Source: Bacteroidota bacterium (lineage in GTDB: Bacteria; Bacteroidota; Bacteroidia; Bacteroidales; Rikenellaceae). From it: a DNA stretch of 23,101 bases. A program made the position numbers and the translations under genes. Positions 14,751 to 23,101 of the stretch are shown here, one piece after another. The stretch is from assembly GCA_023413645.1 (NCBI GenBank), contig JAEZPN010000001.1:1-23101 (forward strand), given 5' to 3'. The first letter of the stretch is position 1. Every line of letters starts with the position of its first letter. Under the pieces are notes generated by a model. That model searched no databases. It was not told the DNA's origin and worked only from the letters and a program-made list of their open reading frames with translations.

Positions 14751-16487
14751 CTACAAACTTTTAAGGGTGAACACAATACTCTTCTGCTCGACATCCTTGC
14801 GCTCGAGATAGATGGTATACATAGCATCCCTATTAAGCGACTTCGTATCGATGACCATACGGCCCTTAGTGATAGATACACCCGACTCGACATAGGAACC
14901 CAAGAGGTAGAGAGCCGACTTTACATCATCCTCATACTTAACGATAAGCAACCCCGACTCCTTGTCGAATGACATAGATGTCGTATCTCCAATGGGGGCA
15001 TACTTCATAACAACCTCCGCACACGCATTATCTACGTGTGGCTGCATCTTGAACCAGTTATCGCTGCCGTTACTACGATAGAAGGCACAAAGTCTGTCGC
15101 CTTCGACAATATCATCATTAACCACAGCACTCATGCCGTTACAACTTGTAGCATAAAACGAAGGCAAGTCGAACTTCTGAGGCTCTGTTGCCCACGACTT
15201 TAGCTCGCCATTAGCGCCACATACACCCACACGCACCTCTCCCTTGAAGTCGAGCTGCGAGTAGTTACCCATGGGTATTGGTTCAACGGTAAAAGACCTA
15301 CCACGCTCAAACTCCTTGGTCGAAACCGCCAAACCCTTATTGGTGAGTGTCAACCAGTTATCCACCTCGCCATCACGCAGAGGACGCATGCCAAAGACCG
15401 CCCAATGCTGCGTATCGAAGAGATACTCCTCGCCGAGCGTGAGGTTATCAATCATAAAGAAGCCATCGTAGACACCGCCCCAACCCCAGTTTACATGAAA
15501 GTAGTCGTTGGCATCGACACCATCGAGGACAAAGGCGTGACCCGCCCACTCTGCGGTATAACCAGCGTAGAAAATGGGGTGACCAGCCTCGATATCGCGG
15601 CGGAGCTTGCCAAGCCAGCTCTCTGTATTAAACGTATTACGCGTGGTGATAGTCGAGGCATGACTATATCCAAAGTTCTGGTATAACGCCAACATATTGG
15701 GCATAGCACCTGTGTCGGTTGCTGTATACTCCGCCTTGAAGGCGTGACCGAGATCTGCCATAAGCACAGCAACAGCCTCTGCCTGAGCGGCGTTGTATCC
15801 ACCCTCGACATATGTCTCAATCATATTATCCCAGTCGTAGGCATGGTTAAGGTCGCGCGCAGCTACCTCAAGGCCATGCATTGTAGTATAGGCCTCAGTA
15901 ACCCCCTTTGCACGCTCGGGCCAGCGGTTGTGATACATGATGATAGCCATAGCCGTCTGCGTACAGCCCGTAAGGCTATGCGCATCGCCATCTATGGGGC
16001 AATAGTTATTGTATGGCGCCATCTGGCTCCAGCGCGCCGTATTAAGCATCGTGGCAGCAACGGGGGTATACCCCTCGCTCCACTTCTGGGCAATAGACTC
16101 TCCCGCAACAAGGTTATGCTCGCGAGCAAAGCGCACAGCAGAGTCCACATAGCGCAACCAACCCTCGAAATTCGCGGGCAAGACCTCCGCAGCGGGTGCG
16201 GCATACTGCGTAGAGTATGCCAAGATGGGAGCGATAGAATCGTCACCTGACACGATGACAAAGCCACGACCCGACTCCGACGTAACGACATAGAATGTGG
16301 GGGCCTCATCTGCGCTACGTGTAATGCCGAGCGCCGAGCTATCCCATGCCACTGCAACATCGCCACCGCGCGTTACACCCAACACCTCACGTGCGATGCT
16401 CCTTGCTACACTTGGCGACACCTCCTTTGCCTCCACCACAAAGATTGAGGTCAGCACAACTGCCAACAATATAAGAATTCGCTTCAT
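14751..16487 (-). CDS. C10 family cysteine peptidase (streptopain-like)
   Basis: A 578-residue secreted protease. A signal peptide (1-20) is followed by a Spi/streptopain-type propeptide (about 22-135: ARSIAREVLG, FYVVTSESGRGFVIVSGDD, PILAYS). The catalytic domain runs from about 136 to 360, with catalytic Cys175 in TGCTQTAMAIIMYH, catalytic His317 in WAGHAFVLDGV and the NWGWGGVYDGFF stretch typical of SpeB. The remaining 200 residues are a beta-rich C-terminal extension. A BACON lipoprotein gene follows 3 bases downstream. Relatives include SpeB and the Bfp proteases of Bacteroides fragilis. Confidence 0.93.
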   Translation of the reverse strand: MKRILILLAVVLTSIFVVEAKEVSPSVARSIAREVLGVTRGGDVAVAWDSSALGITRSADEAPTFYVVTSESGRGFVIVSGDDSIAPILAYSTQYAAPAAEVLPANFEGWLRYVDSAVRFAREHNLVAGESIAQKWSEGYTPVAATMLNTARWSQMAPYNNYCPIDGDAHSLTGCTQTAMAIIMYHNRWPERAKGVTEAYTTMHGLEVAARDLNHAYDWDNMIETYVEGGYNAAQAEAVAVLMADLGHAFKAEYTATDTGAMPNMLALYQNFGYSHASTITTRNTFNTESWLGKLRRDIEAGHPIFYAGYTAEWAGHAFVLDGVDANDYFHVNWGWGGVYDGFFMIDNLTLGEEYLFDTQHWAVFGMRPLRDGEVDNWLTLTNKGLAVSTKEFERGRSFTVEPIPMGNYSQLDFKGEVRVGVCGANGELKSWATEPQKFDLPSFYATSCNGMSAVVNDDIVEGDRLCAFYRSNGSDNWFKMQPHVDNACAEVVMKYAPIGDTTSMSFDKESGLLIVKYEDDVKSALYLLGSYVESGVSITKGRMVIDTKSLNRDAMYTIYLERKDVEQKSIVFTLKSL

Positions 16488-16495
16488 AGTCTAAA

Positions 16496-16531
16496 AATAT
16501 GAGGGGTAACTCCCTGAAAAAGAATTACCCC
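16496..16531 (-). terminator. Weak terminator or attenuator before the C10 peptidase gene
   Basis: Inverted repeat GGGGTAA / TTACCCC (16503-16509 with 16525-16531) followed on the minus strand by TCATATTTTT. It lies 27 bases after the stop of the lipocalin-like gene and just upstream of the C10 start. It may separate the two genes or tune read-through. Confidence 0.45.
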
Positions 16532-16557
16532 ACAATTAATTGGTTTAAGGCACTCCA

Positions 16558-16998
16558 CTACAAGAATGGAACAACCTCCATAGCACGTGTTGCAGAGGCC
16601 TCAGCCTTAATCTCTGTAGGGATAGTGCATGTGTTATAGACACTTGTTACAGAGTGATCCTCCTGGCTGTACATATAGAGCTGGCCATCAACGACATTTA
16701 CCTTATAGCCACATGCCCAGTTTGAGCCATCGGCATAGGTACCTGTCATAACATCGCCTGTGATAACATACTTACCTGTGAAGAGCTCATAATCGAACGA
16801 CCACACCTGCTGATACATCTCGAATGTGCCATCAGAGTTGAAGTCGATATATACGTTGAACTCGGGGGTTGCCTCGTTCCACTGTACCAACTGCCACTCG
16901 CCAACTACATTAGTAGCTTTGCTACCCGACTTTTCGCCACAACCAGTCAACGCGAGGAGCAATACCAATGCGAGTGAAAATATCTTCAAACTTTTCAT
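16558..16998 (-). CDS. Lipocalin-like lipoprotein 1 (subtilase partner)
   Basis: A 146-residue lipoprotein (lipobox ALTGC, Cys20) with a small beta-barrel of the lipocalin-like type found in Bacteroidetes: GEWQLVQWN opening strand, FNVYIDFNSDGTFEMYQQV and GKYVITGDVMTGTYADG. It is a clear paralogue of the 19253-19708 protein, and both end in ATRA...EVVPFL. Each lies directly after a subtilase gene (36 bases here). That pairing suggests a role tied to the protease, such as an inhibitor, chaperone or substrate, but none is shown by the sequence. Confidence 0.85.
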   Translation of the reverse strand: MKSLKIFSLALVLLLALTGCGEKSGSKATNVVGEWQLVQWNEATPEFNVYIDFNSDGTFEMYQQVWSFDYELFTGKYVITGDVMTGTYADGSNWACGYKVNVVDGQLYMYSQEDHSVTSVYNTCTIPTEIKAEASATRAMEVVPFL

Positions 16999-17034
16999 AT
17001 CTAAAAATCAATACTTTAAGCGTTAGACAATATA

Positions 17035-19032
17035 TTACAACCAACCACCAGGTGCGATAGGTTCCAAAGTGCCCTCATCGTATGCTACGCCATAGCGTGC
17101 TACAAAGGCGAACTCCTGCTGTGCCTCCATACCGCCAGTAATCTGACCACCACCCTTGTTGGTACCGCCAGCGATATACTTCAAGGTTACAAGCGCGCTA
17201 CCAGGCTTTGTACATGTGAGCATGAGCTTACCACCCATCCACTTGATATTCTCAATGCCGAGTGCATCGATTGTCTCCTGCGAAATCTCGGACTCAACCA
17301 TCTTGATATCCTTGTTAGTACCATCTCCAAGATATGAAGATACGTTGATGATAACCTCCTCGCCTACAGGAAGAGGAATACACTTTGTGCCACGAACAGC
17401 CATCAACACATGGTAAGCATCGATAAGTCCAGTACCCATCTTCTTGTTGTAAGATGCAAGGTTAAGAGTACCACCCGCTACGTTAGTCTTGAAGCCTGTG
17501 AGGTCGGGGTTGATGTTGTTTACTGAGCTTACAATGATATCCTTCAACTCGGGCAACGTAAGCACGATATTGTTATCCAACGCATATGAGATAGCCAACG
17601 CTGCGATACCCGATACGTGAGGACATGCCATAGATGTACCCTGGCTATAACCATACTTGTCGTTAGGCAATGTAGAGAGTACACAACTAGGCTCAGCCCA
17701 TGTTGTAGGAGCATACTCACCACCAGGTGCCGCTACATTACAACCACGGTCATAGTTAGTGTAGTATGTAGGAAGACCATCAGGTGCGATAGCAGTAACA
17801 GCTATAAGCTCGTTGTATGCTGCGGGGTAGCCAGCAACAGCCTTACCATCGTTACCTGCAGCGAAGATGATGATACCACCCTCCAATGCTGGAGAGTTCT
17901 TTGTCTCCATGAAGTAGTGGAAAGCCTCGAGCTCAACACTTGTTGAACCATTAGCGAAGGCTGAGTCGTTTGCAATCTGACCGGCACCAAAGCCCCATGA
18001 GTTCTGCAATACGCAAGCACCCATATCAGCAGCATACTCAACTGCCTTTGCAGTACCACCTGCACCAGCATCCTCACCACCAGAGAGGATCTGGCAAGAC
18101 ATGATGCGCACACCGTTGCCTGAACCATCACCACCTGCAACACCCGATACACCAATGCCGTTGTTGTTTACCGCTGCTACAGTACCTGCAACGTGAGTAC
18201 CGTGACCTTGGTCACCCGAACGTGTCCAAGTTACACGACCTTTGTGTGCGAAGTTGTAACCATGAATATCATCAACATAACCGTTGTTGTCATCGTCAAC
18301 GCCCTCTGCGCCGTTTGCCTCAGCCTCGTTAACCCACATGTTATCCTTAAGATCCTCGTGAGTGTAGCAAACGCCCTCGTCAACAACCGCTACAATAACA
18401 TCGTTGCGACCTGATGTGATATCCCAAGCGGGGAATAGGTTTACGTCAGCACCAACTTTAGCGTTGATGTGAACCTCCTTAAGACCGAGGTTGCGGTAGT
18501 GCCACTGCTTGTAGAGCATAGGGTCATCGAAGGGATACTCCTCGGCACGTGTCTGAGCACACTGTGCGGGATCTGCCTCTACGAATGTAGCGTTAGGACG
18601 CACGATAGTTGTTGCAAACTGCACACGAGAGATCTCCTTAACAGCTGCGAGGCGCTGTGCTGCGCTCTCCAAAGCTACATCCTCGGGGAATGTAACAACA
18701 AACCAGCGGTGCATACCGCGAGCACGCTTCACATCGCCGTTTACGTTGAGGTTAAATACGGGCTCGATGCTTGTAGCGCCAATCTCAGCAGCTACAGCGT
18801 CGATGGGTGAACCAGAGCGTGTAGCACACTCAGCATCTGCGAGAATATCAGCAACAGCCTCATCAACATAGATAATCAACTCACCCTGAGTAGCCTCGTT
18901 AGAGGTGTTGACAAACTTCTTTGCCACCATGGTATTTGCATCCACAGTTGCAGTCTCATCGACACTATTTGTTGCGCACGATGCAGCAAACAAACCAGTC
19001 AATGCAAGAAGAAAAACTTTTGTTTTGTTCAT
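17035..19032 (-). CDS. Subtilisin-like serine protease 1 (S8), probable lipoprotein
   Basis: A 665-residue exported protease. The signal peptide ends FAASC (Cys19), which may be lipidated although the -3 position is Ala rather than Leu. A propeptide (about 50-160) resembles inhibitor-type prodomains (ELIIYVDE, GMHRWFVVTF). The S8 domain follows with catalytic Asp218 (VAVVDEG), His277 (GHGTHVAG), oxyanion Asn394 (AAGND) and Ser467 (GTSMACP). About 130 residues of beta-rich tail end GGWL. TRAEEYPFDDPML at 161-173 probably marks the pro/mature border. It is followed by a lipocalin-like lipoprotein and paralogous to the 19740-21818 gene. Confidence 0.95.
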   Translation of the reverse strand: MNKTKVFLLALTGLFAASCATNSVDETATVDANTMVAKKFVNTSNEATQGELIIYVDEAVADILADAECATRSGSPIDAVAAEIGATSIEPVFNLNVNGDVKRARGMHRWFVVTFPEDVALESAAQRLAAVKEISRVQFATTIVRPNATFVEADPAQCAQTRAEEYPFDDPMLYKQWHYRNLGLKEVHINAKVGADVNLFPAWDITSGRNDVIVAVVDEGVCYTHEDLKDNMWVNEAEANGAEGVDDDNNGYVDDIHGYNFAHKGRVTWTRSGDQGHGTHVAGTVAAVNNNGIGVSGVAGGDGSGNGVRIMSCQILSGGEDAGAGGTAKAVEYAADMGACVLQNSWGFGAGQIANDSAFANGSTSVELEAFHYFMETKNSPALEGGIIIFAAGNDGKAVAGYPAAYNELIAVTAIAPDGLPTYYTNYDRGCNVAAPGGEYAPTTWAEPSCVLSTLPNDKYGYSQGTSMACPHVSGIAALAISYALDNNIVLTLPELKDIIVSSVNNINPDLTGFKTNVAGGTLNLASYNKKMGTGLIDAYHVLMAVRGTKCIPLPVGEEVIINVSSYLGDGTNKDIKMVESEISQETIDALGIENIKWMGGKLMLTCTKPGSALVTLKYIAGGTNKGGGQITGGMEAQQEFAFVARYGVAYDEGTLEPIAPGGWL

Positions 19033-19159
19033 ATTATTTAATAGTTAAATTGTTTCGTTGCGTCATGGAGCATGCAAAACGCAGACTTCCAAGATGCAAA
19101 ATTACAAAAATAACGTCAATATGCAACGAGGAACAAGCATTTTTTCATGCAAAACGAAC

Positions 19160-19212
19160 GAAAAAAGTGCCGTCAATGGGTTGTACTCAACGTACGTCCC
19201 ATCGACGGCGCT
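19160..19212 (-). terminator. Terminator after lipocalin-like gene 2
   Basis: A long stem (GCCGTC/GACGGC and ATGGG/CCCAT arms, 19166-19212) with an inner GTAC/GTAC stem and six T after it on the minus strand. It lies 41 bases after the stop at 19253. The inner 27 bases closely match those of the def terminator. Confidence 0.88.
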
Positions 19213-19252
19213 CTATCTTAAAGGTAGCGGTTAACTACCTCATAATCGGAAA

Positions 19253-19708
19253 TTAGAGGAAAGGAACTACCTCAACAGAGTTAGCACGTGTAGCCTCGTT
19301 AATAACATCCTCAGGAATTGTGCAAGCCTCGTAGATATAAGTTACGGGAGTTGTCTCCTTGCTCTTAAGTGTGAGTGTGTTGCCATCCTCCGATACACCA
19401 CCTGTGTATGAGGTCTTCCAATCGCCACCTGTGAAGTATGTGCCACTGAGAACACCGCCATCTACAGAGTACTCACCGCTGTAGAAGAGATACTCCCAAG
19501 TGTATACCTGCTGGTACAACGAGAAGGCACCGCTATCGAACTTGATGTATACTGAGAAGTCGTTAGCTACGCCATCAACAGACACGAGCTTCCACTCGTT
19601 CTCGATAGCATCAAAGTTACCCACCTTCTGCACTGGACCATTGTTATTGTTGCAAGCAACTACGAAAAGCACAACAGCTGCCAATGACAACATCTTAAAA
19701 ATCTTCAT
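19253..19708 (-). CDS. Lipocalin-like lipoprotein 2 (subtilase partner)
   Basis: I start it at the ATG at 19708 (151 residues); a TTG three codons upstream is less likely. Lipobox VVAC (Cys19). The barrel resembles that of lipocalin-like protein 1 (ENEWKLVSVDG, FSVYIKFDSGAFSLYQQVY, SGEYSVDGGVLSGTYFTGG, YIYEACTIPEDV), and it has the same C-terminal EVVPFL. It lies 31 bases after the stop of subtilase 2 and ends at a strong terminator, so subtilase 2 and this gene form one transcript. Confidence 0.85.
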   Translation of the reverse strand: MKIFKMLSLAAVVLFVVACNNNNGPVQKVGNFDAIENEWKLVSVDGVANDFSVYIKFDSGAFSLYQQVYTWEYLFYSGEYSVDGGVLSGTYFTGGDWKTSYTGGVSEDGNTLTLKSKETTPVTYIYEACTIPEDVINEATRANSVEVVPFL

Positions 19709-19739
19709 ATCTTTCAATTTTTATGAGTTCTACAATAGT

Positions 19740-21818
19740 TTACAACCACGCGCCATTGTCGTTGTTCTCACGAGAGATGATCACAACCTCCTTCTCCATG
19801 AGCTTACCACCAACGGTGCTACCACCACCAACAGCGTTACCACCAGCGATGTACTGAACCTTGATCACGCCGATACCGGGCTTCTCGCAAGTGATGTAGA
19901 TAGTATTGCTGAAGAAGTCGGTAGTCATGCCAAGACGCTCGCGTACATCTGCAGAAACCTCAAACTCCTTCACCATAGTAATATTGAGGTCTTTAGTACC
20001 GATAATGTTACCAATCTTGAGCGCATACTCCTCGCCAACAGTTACTGGCACACAAGTTGCACCACGAAGATTCATGATTGCAAGTGTTGCATCGAGCTTA
20101 CCTGTACCCATCTTACCCATGTACTCATTGAGATAGAAGTCATAAGAGCCTGTGCTACCACCAACATACTGCACGTGACGTGTAACCTTTGCATCCTTAC
20201 CAAGGCTATTGTCGATGTTACGAACTGATGAGGTAAGAATATCGAAAAGCTGATTGTTAGTAATCTTAATGCCATTCTCAACAGCATATGAGAGCACCAA
20301 AGCAGCTACGCCAGATACGTGAGGACATGCCATTGATGTACCCTGCATATAACCATAGTCCGTGCCATAGGGCTGGAAAGTGTATGGGTCAACAGTCTCA
20401 GCGGGGATTGTAGAGAGTACACAACCGTTATCTGACCACTTACCCTTGAGAACCTCTGTCAAACCACCAGGAGCTGCAACATTACAACCGAGGTTGTAGT
20501 TTGTATATGTTGTAGGAAGACCATCAGGACCATATGCGGTTACTGAGAGGTACTTGTTATATGCGCCAGGATAGTCTGATGCAGCATTAGCCTCGTTACC
20601 AGCAGCAAAGATAACAACACCACCGGTCATTGCAGAGCAGTTGTTCTTTGTCATGAAGTAGTTAAGAGCTGTATACTCAACGCTATAGCCCTGCTCGAAG
20701 AGTGAGTCGTTAGCAGAGAGACCTGAACCGACGTAACCCCAAGAGTTCTGCAAAATTGAAGCACCATTATCAGCGGCATACTCGATACCCTTAGCATTCT
20801 TAGCTAATGTTGAAGACTGCTGGCCATCGAAGATCTGGACAGACATGATGCGTACGCCATTGCCTGTGCCGTTACCACCAGCAACACCAGCAACACCAGT
20901 GCCATTGTTGTTTACAGCAGCAATAGTACCTGCTACGTGAGTACCGTGACCAGAGTCACCATCCCAGTAAGCATTACCCTTAGAGTCGTATGCAACAGCA
21001 CCCTTGTCCCATGAGATGTAACCGTTCTGCTGAACAGCGTTGAGACCATAGATATCATCAACAAAGCCGTTGCCGTCATCGTCAACACCCTTAGCACCGT
21101 TGTACTCAGCGTTGTTAACCCACATGTTTGCGGCCAAATCTGGGTGATCATACTTAACACCCTCATCAACAACCGCTACGATAATCTCGGGGTTACCTGT
21201 AGTGTACTCCCATGCACCATATGCACCGATATCCTCACCCTCCTTTGCACCTGCAAAGATAGACTCATTGAGACCACGGTTGTTGTAGTGCCACTGCAAA
21301 GCAAGCATAGGATCGTCGAAGGGCTCCTCGTATGCACGTGTTACCGCAACCTCTGCCTCAGAAATGGGGGTAGCGTGAACCTCAGGCTTAACTACACATG
21401 CGCTATACTGCACACGCTTTACTGCGCTGATCTCCGCGAACTTCATAGCTACGTTCTCGACGTCAGACTCAGTGTCGAACTCAACAACGAACCAGCGGTG
21501 CATACCCTGCGCGCGCTTCTCGTCGCCATTGATGTTCATGTTAAATACGGGTGCGATAGAATTAACACCTAACTCAGCAGCTACAGCGTCAAGCTCTACG
21601 TTGCCAGAACGTGTGGTGTTGATGCTCCAAGCATCAGCAGTCTCCTCATCTACATAGAGGATAAGCTCGCCTGGCTCAGCGCACTCAGAAGAGTTGATAA
21701 TCTTCGCGATTGCACTCTTCTCAACAGCTACGCCCTGACCATCCATTACGGGGTCTGCAACGCATGATGCTGCCACGATTGCAACCAATGCAAACAAAGA
21801 AAATTTAACCTTATTCAT
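19740..21818 (-). CDS. Subtilisin-like serine protease 2 (S8), probable lipoprotein
   Basis: I place the start at the ATG at 21818 (692 residues), which gives a signal peptide directly (MNKVKFSLFA, VAASC, Cys19); the frame stays open upstream but adds an unlikely 39-residue extension. Propeptide about 48-165 (ELILYVDEE, GMHRWFVVEF), probable border near TRAYEEPFDDPML (160-172). The S8 domain has catalytic Asp218, His291 (GHGTHVAG), oxyanion Asn408 (AAGNEA) and Ser495 (GTSMACP). The beta-rich tail ends NGAWL. The promoter at 21863-21892 drives it, and the lipocalin-like gene follows. Gene and neighbour are a duplicate of the 16558-19032 pair. Confidence 0.95.
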   Translation of the reverse strand: MNKVKFSLFALVAIVAASCVADPVMDGQGVAVEKSAIAKIINSSECAEPGELILYVDEETADAWSINTTRSGNVELDAVAAELGVNSIAPVFNMNINGDEKRAQGMHRWFVVEFDTESDVENVAMKFAEISAVKRVQYSACVVKPEVHATPISEAEVAVTRAYEEPFDDPMLALQWHYNNRGLNESIFAGAKEGEDIGAYGAWEYTTGNPEIIVAVVDEGVKYDHPDLAANMWVNNAEYNGAKGVDDDGNGFVDDIYGLNAVQQNGYISWDKGAVAYDSKGNAYWDGDSGHGTHVAGTIAAVNNNGTGVAGVAGGNGTGNGVRIMSVQIFDGQQSSTLAKNAKGIEYAADNGASILQNSWGYVGSGLSANDSLFEQGYSVEYTALNYFMTKNNCSAMTGGVVIFAAGNEANAASDYPGAYNKYLSVTAYGPDGLPTTYTNYNLGCNVAAPGGLTEVLKGKWSDNGCVLSTIPAETVDPYTFQPYGTDYGYMQGTSMACPHVSGVAALVLSYAVENGIKITNNQLFDILTSSVRNIDNSLGKDAKVTRHVQYVGGSTGSYDFYLNEYMGKMGTGKLDATLAIMNLRGATCVPVTVGEEYALKIGNIIGTKDLNITMVKEFEVSADVRERLGMTTDFFSNTIYITCEKPGIGVIKVQYIAGGNAVGGGSTVGGKLMEKEVVIISRENNDNGAWL

Positions 21819-21862
21819 AGTTATTTTTAAAAAAATTAAAGTTTTCGCAGTTCTTCTCGTTA

Positions 21863-21892
21863 CAAAGGTAGTCAATATTTTGGGAATGCAAA
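21863..21892 (-). promoter_or_regulatory. Promoter of the subtilase 2 / lipocalin-like 2 pair
   Basis: On the minus strand: TTTG (21889-21892), 18 bases, TACCTTTG (21863-21870). It lies between the upstream gene's terminator and the start codon at 21818; the spacing is slightly short. Confidence 0.6.
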
Positions 21893-21912
21893 AGATTATC
21901 AGCAAAAAGTGT

Positions 21913-21949
21913 AAAAAAGGAGCGACCTGCCCCAAAAAGAGCAGGTCGC
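21913..21949 (-). terminator. Terminator of the partial surface-protein gene
   Basis: A perfect 9-base stem GCGACCTGC / GCAGGTCGC (21922-21930 with 21941-21949), then a short gap and six T on the minus strand, 24 bases after the stop at 21973. Confidence 0.9.
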
Positions 21950-21972
21950 AACCGTATAAATGGAATCAACGA

Positions 21973-23101
21973 TTATCGTACGATAGCAGCGTTAGTCTTC
22001 TCGAAAGACATTGCTACGGGAATAGCGTTGATTACAAGTGCAGACTTCTCTGAAGCAACAACGCTGTGAAGCTCGCACTCCTCCATCTGAGCAGCCTTAG
22101 CAGCAAAACGTGCGTTTACGCTCTGTGCGCGTGCCTGGAGAGCACCGCTTGCAGAAGCAACTACAGTCTCAGGAGTAAAGCTGAAGTAATCACCGAGGAT
22201 TGCACCAGCAACGTTGTTTACTGGATCATACTCAACAACCTTCATTGCGAAGTATGTATTGAGACCAGCGATAGCGTTATCAGCAACAGTCATTACCATA
22301 GGAGCAGGCTCTGCAAAGTCAGCAGTTGTTGAGCTGAAGTAGCCGTAAACCTGAGTTGCATCCTCGTTGAATGCACCGTAGAGACCACCCCACTGTGAAC
22401 CATACTGCTCATAGTTCAACTCAATGCCATTACCAGTGATAGTACCAGCTGTCGCGTCGTAAGTTACATACCACATTGAACCATCGATGTAGTTGTGTAC
22501 GAAGTAGTAGTCGCTATAGCTCTTACCAGGAACAAGCATAAATACCATCTGGCTCTGAGTAGTAGCATCAGAGAATGCGTACTCACCTACTGTAAGTGCA
22601 CCGTTGTACTCAGCTGGTGTGTAAGTCAATTTCTCAACGATTGTTGTACCGTAGATAGTCTCAGCACGGAACAATACTGTGTACTCATAACCATTGTCAA
22701 CGTTCATGCGAGCTGTAGCAGAACCGCTCTCAGCAAGCTTCTCGATGAATGATGTCATATCAGCAGCATAATCGTTGAGGATAGCCTCGTCAGTCAAACC
22801 CTGGCTGATTGCAGACTGGTATGATGTAGACTTACCCCACCATGCACGCATAGACTTGAGCTGTGAAGCATCAGCAGTTACGTTAAGACCAATGTAGAAG
22901 CAACCAGGAGTCTCAGCCTCAACAGCTGCCTTGGTCTCCTCAGATGCGAATGATGAGGGAGTACCAACCTTAACCTCTATGTTAACCTCAGGCATCTCAC
23001 CTGTACCGTTGAAGTAGAAGTTGTGAGCGAAAGTGTCCTGAAGACGTGCCTCACCCTCAGCTGTGTAAGGAACAGCTACAAGAGTCCAAACACCCTTAGT
23101 A
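21973..23101 (-). CDS. Partial secreted or surface protein (5' end outside window)
   Basis: The reading frame is open from the window edge to the stop at 21973, giving at least 375 residues. The visible part starts TKGVWTLVAVPYTAEGEARL and continues through an internal Met (22995) that is not the start. It holds an FN3-like strand pattern (EYTVLFRAETIYG...) and a middle region of beta strands with YSDYYFVHNYIDGSMWYVTYDATAGTITGNGIELN, which looks like a small-ligand or carbohydrate-related beta domain of Bacteroidetes lipoproteins. No family can be named. A strong terminator follows. Confidence 0.8.
   Translation of the reverse strand, partial: TKGVWTLVAVPYTAEGEARLQDTFAHNFYFNGTGEMPEVNIEVKVGTPSSFASEETKAAVEAETPGCFYIGLNVTADASQLKSMRAWWGKSTSYQSAISQGLTDEAILNDYAADMTSFIEKLAESGSATARMNVDNGYEYTVLFRAETIYGTTIVEKLTYTPAEYNGALTVGEYAFSDATTQSQMVFMLVPGKSYSDYYFVHNYIDGSMWYVTYDATAGTITGNGIELNYEQYGSQWGGLYGAFNEDATQVYGYFSSTTADFAEPAPMVMTVADNAIAGLNTYFAMKVVEYDPVNNVAGAILGDYFSFTPETVVASASGALQARAQSVNARFAAKAAQMEECELHSVVASEKSALVINAIPVAMSFEKTNAAIVR

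Overview
The window looks like chromosomal DNA of a gut-type Bacteroidales bacterium, possibly close to Alistipes/Rikenellaceae (family-level guess, low confidence). The reasons are promoters of the Bacteroidetes type (TTTG, about 19-20 bases, TAnnTTTG), many short lipoproteins with BACON, FN3-like or lipocalin-like folds, a C10 (streptopain-like) peptidase, an alpha2-type glycyl-tRNA synthetase and small outer-membrane beta-barrels. Almost every gene is on the minus strand; only pepE-yraN runs on the plus strand.

Layout. 1-1280: two paralogous small outer-membrane barrel genes, each with its own terminator. 1360-2919: an FN3-like surface lipoprotein, then a short spacer with two identical 39-bp hairpin units. 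3218-5752: housekeeping operon glyS-ruvX-def. 5901-7172: Sel1-repeat protein and radC. 7224-11548: an AT-rich island of four TIR-domain genes lying between radC and rnc. 11634-12835: rnc and acpP. 13024-14096: pepE-yraN on the plus strand. 14148-21818: an exported proteolysis cluster made of two [subtilase + lipocalin-like lipoprotein] pairs followed by a C10 peptidase and a BACON lipoprotein. 21973-23101: the 3' part of a large secreted or surface protein.

The TIR island is the most interesting part. Each gene has an N-terminal TIR domain, but the C-terminal module differs: a C-type-lectin-like (DUF1566/Lcl-like) domain in two of them, tandem ribosomal L7/L12 C-terminal-like domains in one, and a two-helix CD225/dispanin-like membrane module in one. 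In the two lectin-fold genes the last 41-42 codons differ at 19 codons (25 bases). All 25 changes fall at codon positions 1 and 2, none at position 3, and both flanks are nearly identical. That is the signature of adenine-directed hypermutation by a diversity-generating retroelement (DGR). No reverse transcriptase or template repeat is present here, so the DGR would have to act in trans from elsewhere or be lost. The proposed system is a set of TIR effectors with hypervariable ligand-binding heads.

The island also records its own growth. Between two TIR genes there is a chimeric scar in which the first codons of radC are joined, at a 5-base microhomology, to the last codons of rnc. A second joint carries 19 bases of the rnc tail next to a lectin-type TIR gene. 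The simplest reading is that an ancestral rnc-TIR-radC segment was tandemly duplicated at least twice by illegitimate recombination, each time copying the intergenic palindrome that holds a promoter. Three of the four TIR genes now have such a promoter copy.
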